Assembly (NCBI RefSeq): GCF_017301615.1 | Contig: NZ_CP059066.1 | Coordinates: forward strand, 1,533,001 to 1,597,000 | DNA: 64,000 bases | Direction of reading: 5' to 3' | Origin: Koleobacter methoxysyntrophicus | GTDB lineage: Bacteria > Bacillota > Thermosediminibacteria > Koleobacterales > Koleobacteraceae | Program-made: the position numbers and the translations under genes | Shown here: positions 61,641 through 64,000 of the stretch, piece after piece | Layout: each line of letters opens with the position of its first letter | Position numbering within the stretch: the stretch's first letter is position 1 | Notes under the pieces: model-generated | Seen by the model: the letters and a program-made list of their open reading frames with translations, nothing else | Told to the model about the DNA's origin: nothing | Database searches by the model: none

Positions 61641-62370
61641 CTCTCCAATAAATTGGAAAGGATTCCCGCCGGATTATGCTAAATTGTTGAAGAATTATGA
61701 GAGTTCGTACTTAACAACATCGGTATCGAGGCGGCCCTTTCTGTAGAGGAGCTTTCGGAGATATGGGACAGTAAGCGAGATATAGATGAAGTAAAGGGTA
61801 TGTTGAATACCACACTGTTTTTTGAATTTGATAGAAAGCGCATGGTTTTATATCATGCCGTTCAAAGAAAGCGAAATAGAGAAACAAAAAGGGCCTCATG
61901 CGATGGAAGTAAATGAAATGCTGGCTATAGAGGTAATAAAAACTATAAAACGCCTTGCAAAAGAGAACGGGATAACATTAAAGAAGAACCCCAGCATATT
62001 CCTTGATAAAATGACGGTGGAAATTATGCCTGCCGATGAGATAAACCCCGAATTAAAACAGATATTAAATAAATAGATCTTAGATATGACCGGATTTGTG
62101 CTAGAAAGCTAAAATATAACCAATTATATATGTAAGCGGGAAAAAGGTCCAAATTCTACAAGTTTTATCAAATTAAAACTGAGTGTCAAAATGATATAGA
62201 AACAATAAAAAGGAAGATTCTAAATATTGTTGATACTAGGGGGGCTTGCACAATCCTGTTACCGGATCGGGCGGATTATAGGAAATATAGAAAAAATAGG
62301 GGAAAAATTAAAAAATAAAATAAAATAAAATAAATATTAATGTAAATGAAAAAATTGCAACGCTTGTTTC
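61641..62370. other. Degenerate intergenic DNA right of the IS
   Basis: About 730 bases with short frames only. A plus-strand stretch at 61720-61890 reads NNIGIEAALSVEELSEIWDS and then KRDIDEVKGMLNTTLFFEFD, gene-like in composition, but I cannot name it and it lacks a start. From 62290 an A-rich run (AAATAAAATAAAATAAA) follows. Confidence 0.45.
61822..62076 (+). CDS. Short hypothetical frame, probably a gene fragment
   Basis: An 84-codon frame whose second half (MEVNEMLAIEVIKTIKRLAK, then ENGITLKKNPSIFLDKMTVE) looks protein-like. There is no good ribosome site at 61822 or at the internal ATG at 61900. I do not recognise it; in this worn region it is more likely the tail of a broken gene. Confidence 0.3.
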   Translation: MNLIESAWFYIMPFKESEIEKQKGPHAMEVNEMLAIEVIKTIKRLAKENGITLKKNPSIFLDKMTVEIMPADEINPELKQILNK

Positions 62371-62589
62371 ATTATCTCTTACGCCTCTAAAGCAGGGGTA
62401 ACGGAAAAGGTGGTTAATTATTCGTTTGCAAACGGCTTGATTGTGTATGCATCTAAGGGTGCAATAAACGGGGCTCTGGGTGATGCTATCCTTGTTACAC
62501 CGCCCCTTGTTATTAATGAGGAGGAGATGAAGGAGCTGGTGGGCATCCTTGATAAGGTTATCGGTGAGGTGGAAGGGGAGCTTTTGTAG
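62371..62589 (+). pseudogene. C-terminal remnant of a class III aminotransferase
   Basis: An open frame with no start reads VTEKVVNYSFANGLIVYASK and then GDAILVTPPLVINEEEMKEL before a TAG at 62587. This is the usual end of class III (PLP-dependent) aminotransferases (G-L-I-V-Y ... D-x-x-x-x-x-P-P-L-x-I-x-x-E-E). The PLP-binding part is absent. Confidence 0.7.
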
Positions 62590-62683
62590 TGTTAATTGAA
62601 TCTAGTAATGTTTTAAACAATAAAACTCAGAAAAAAATTAAAGAAAAATTTAGTATTTAGAAGAAATAATTTATTATATAAAA

Positions 62684-62724
62684 AAGCCGACAGTATAATG
62701 TCTCTACTATACTGGCGGTTTTTT
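62684..62724 (+). terminator. Terminator after the aminotransferase remnant
   Basis: Stem GCCGACAGTATA / TATACTGGCGGT with one mismatch, followed by TTTTTT. Confidence 0.85.
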
Positions 62725-62832
62725 CATTATTTTGAAAGATAAGTTTAAGGTTAGCTAAATGGACAAATATAATGTGGTAGGCCGGTATGGGTATCAAGGT
62801 CCGGAAAATAAGCGGCAAAGTTTTCTATAACA

Positions 62833-62847
62833 CTGCAAATTTTGCAG
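62833..62847. promoter_or_regulatory. Palindrome CTGCAAA-T-TTTGCAG, candidate enhancer site
   Basis: A perfect 7-1-7 dyad 85 bases upstream of the -24 box of the sigma-54 promoter, the usual place for an enhancer-binding activator. Confidence 0.55.
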
Positions 62848-62931
62848 GGTGTAAGTTTGTTTAAAAAAATCTATTTTTATAAAATGCTGTATTTTAGGGA
62901 CTTCAAAGGTATTTAAATCTTTATTCTATAG

Positions 62932-62947
62932 TGGCATAGTTATTGCA
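62932..62947 (+). promoter_or_regulatory. Sigma-54 promoter of the ureohydrolase gene
   Basis: TGGCATAGTTATTGCA: -24 TGGCA and -12 TTGCA at correct spacing. The only gene downstream is the ureohydrolase at 63099. Confidence 0.85.
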
Positions 62948-63098
62948 CTGATGTTTCTAGGGAGAAGTTTAAAGCCGATACTCCACTCCTTTATAAATAA
63001 TGTGAATTTCTCTTGTTAGGTTTAACAATCCGGGGTTTTTAGACGTTCCTTATACATTCGGTAATCAGGTTATATGGAACTACAAAAGGGGGATTTAA

Positions 63099-64000
63099 AT
63101 GAAAGGTAAAAAAGCAAATATGGCTTTTGTAGGAATATCTACTTTTTGCAAATCTCCGATAATAATGGATAACATGAAGGATTTTGACGTGGCTGTCATT
63201 GGGGTTCCTTATGATGGCGGGATAGGATTTAGACCGGGTGCAAGGTTCGGACCCAGGGCTATCAGGGAGATGTCAACAAGATATGCTTTTGGGGAAACCG
63301 GAACCGATGCCTCAGGGTACTGGGACTTAGAGACAGGTAAAAGAATGCTGGAGGGTGTCAGAATAGGGGATGCGGGGGATGTTGATATTCTGTACCTGGA
63401 CTATGAATATACCTTTAGCCGAATAACCGAAATGATACGGAGGGTCAAGTCGGAAAAAGCGTTTCCGGTAGTCCTTGGGGGAGACCATTCCATAACATAT
63501 CCCGTCGTAAGAGGGCTTTCCGGAGAAGGTCCGATGGGAATAATTCACCTGGATGCCCATCTCGATTTTAAGGATGAGGTTCTCGGAGTGAAGTATGGAA
63601 ACAGCAGTCCGATTAAGAGAATTTCCGAACTGGAATTCGTTGATAAAATTGTTTCCATAGGGACAAGGGGTATCAGGACATCTGAAAAGGACTATAAGGA
63701 TGCTGTTAATTATGGATGTACAATAATACCTTATTCAGAGGTTCAGGAATCGGGAATTGTTTCTGTTTTAAATCAGATTCCATTTATGGACAGGACCTAT
63801 GTAACCATTGATATTGATGTTTTGGACCCGGCCCTTGCTCCCGGAACGGGCAGTCCGGAACCTGAAGGATTATCATATACCCAGCTTATAAATATATTAA
63901 AAGGTATTGCATCCAGGACGGATGTAATAGGGTTTGACCTGGTAGAAGTTAACCCGCAGCTGGACCCAACGGGGTTAACTCCGTTGGCTGCAGCCAGGAT
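63099..64000 (+). CDS. Ureohydrolase (agmatinase/arginase) family protein, 3' end off the window
   Basis: About 300 residues are visible from ATG 63099 (GGGGG site). All six manganese ligands of the family are present: GGDHS (H130), DAHLD (D152, H154, D156) and DIDVLDP (D238, D240), followed by APGTGSPEPEG. Fourteen residues after D152, where agmatinase and arginase have a conserved catalytic His in an HGT-type motif, this protein has Tyr (YGNSSP, Y166). So it is probably a ureohydrolase for a substrate other than agmatine or arginine. It is under a sigma-54 promoter, as expected for nitrogen catabolism. Confidence 0.88.
   Translation, partial: MKGKKANMAFVGISTFCKSPIIMDNMKDFDVAVIGVPYDGGIGFRPGARFGPRAIREMSTRYAFGETGTDASGYWDLETGKRMLEGVRIGDAGDVDILYLDYEYTFSRITEMIRRVKSEKAFPVVLGGDHSITYPVVRGLSGEGPMGIIHLDAHLDFKDEVLGVKYGNSSPIKRISELEFVDKIVSIGTRGIRTSEKDYKDAVNYGCTIIPYSEVQESGIVSVLNQIPFMDRTYVTIDIDVLDPALAPGTGSPEPEGLSYTQLINILKGIASRTDVIGFDLVEVNPQLDPTGLTPLAAAR

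Larger units (their letters stand above)
62725..63098 (+). other. Leader and control region of the ureohydrolase gene
   Basis: 374 bases without a gene. It holds the CTGCAAA dyad and the sigma-54 promoter listed separately, then a leader of about 140 bases and an AAAGGGGG ribosome site before 63099. Confidence 0.7.

Noticed and set aside
62310-62338. AAAATAAAATAAAATAAAATAA run as a possible regulatory repeat
   Set aside because: Simple low-complexity A-rich DNA in a decayed stretch, with no gene positioned to use it.
1-64000. tRNA, rRNA, CRISPR array, prophage or replication origin
   Set aside because: I looked for cloverleaf/T-loop patterns, repeated spacers, phage structural genes and DnaA-box clusters and saw none convincing; a dedicated scan (tRNAscan, Infernal, CRISPR finder) would be decisive.

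Overview
The window reads as chromosome of a low-to-moderate GC Firmicute, most likely an anaerobic, possibly thermophilic member of the Clostridia. Supporting signs are strong AGGAGG ribosome sites, frequent TTG/GTG starts, FMN and TPP riboswitches, a LicT-type antiterminator, several sigma-54 promoters, fermentative carbohydrate uptake and Fe-S flavoenzymes. The genus is inference. No rRNA, tRNA, CRISPR array or replication origin was recognised.

Left third (1-20 kb): a LysR regulator faces a flavin/Fe-S oxidoreductase with HdrB-like CCG domains, followed by a rhodanese lipoprotein and a TVP38-type membrane protein. Next come a PAS histidine kinase with a small membrane/coiled-coil protein, and a ZIP transporter. 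The riboflavin operon ribD-ribE-ribBA-ribH sits behind an FMN riboswitch, and thiD2/thiE-thiC behind a TPP riboswitch. An IscU-like scaffold, then fur/zur-znuB-znuC-znuA with a consensus promoter and 9-3-9 operator, complete this part.

Middle (18-43 kb): a LacI repressor with two matching operators controls an alpha-glucan/disaccharide locus: ABC importer, GH65 phosphorylase, beta-phosphoglucomutase and a GDE-like glucosidase, with an MsmK-type ATPase transcribed the other way. A PTS operon (EIICB, EIIA, DUF7916-like TIM barrel) is governed by a RAT/terminator switch and a LicT-like antiterminator. An IS1634-family element lies exactly between antiterminator and PTS promoter and is bracketed by a 98-bp direct repeat. 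HicAB, an MNT nucleotidyltransferase and a gutted HEPN gene follow. A sigma-54-controlled operon (TctA-like transporter, class II HMG-CoA reductase, HMG-CoA-lyase-like protein) looks like mevalonate or related 3-hydroxy-3-methyl acid catabolism, next to its CBS-PAS-AAA+ activator and a decayed second lyase.

Right third (44-64 kb): an M29-like metallopeptidase, an M20 peptidase, a PucR regulator, an OPT transporter, an Asp/Glu racemase-like protein, DUF917, DUF1177, a CoA-transferase-fold-like protein, AroM and a second PucR regulator form a cluster that plausibly imports and processes a peptide-like or cyclic amide compound. This is the best candidate here for an undescribed system. From 56.5 to 62.6 kb the DNA is worn: TnpB and transposase fragments, an aldolase stub, a beta-CASP hydrolase stub cut by an IS200/IS605 element and an aminotransferase tail surround intact nitrilase-like and galE genes. 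The window ends in a ureohydrolase gene behind a sigma-54 promoter; its usual catalytic His is Tyr.
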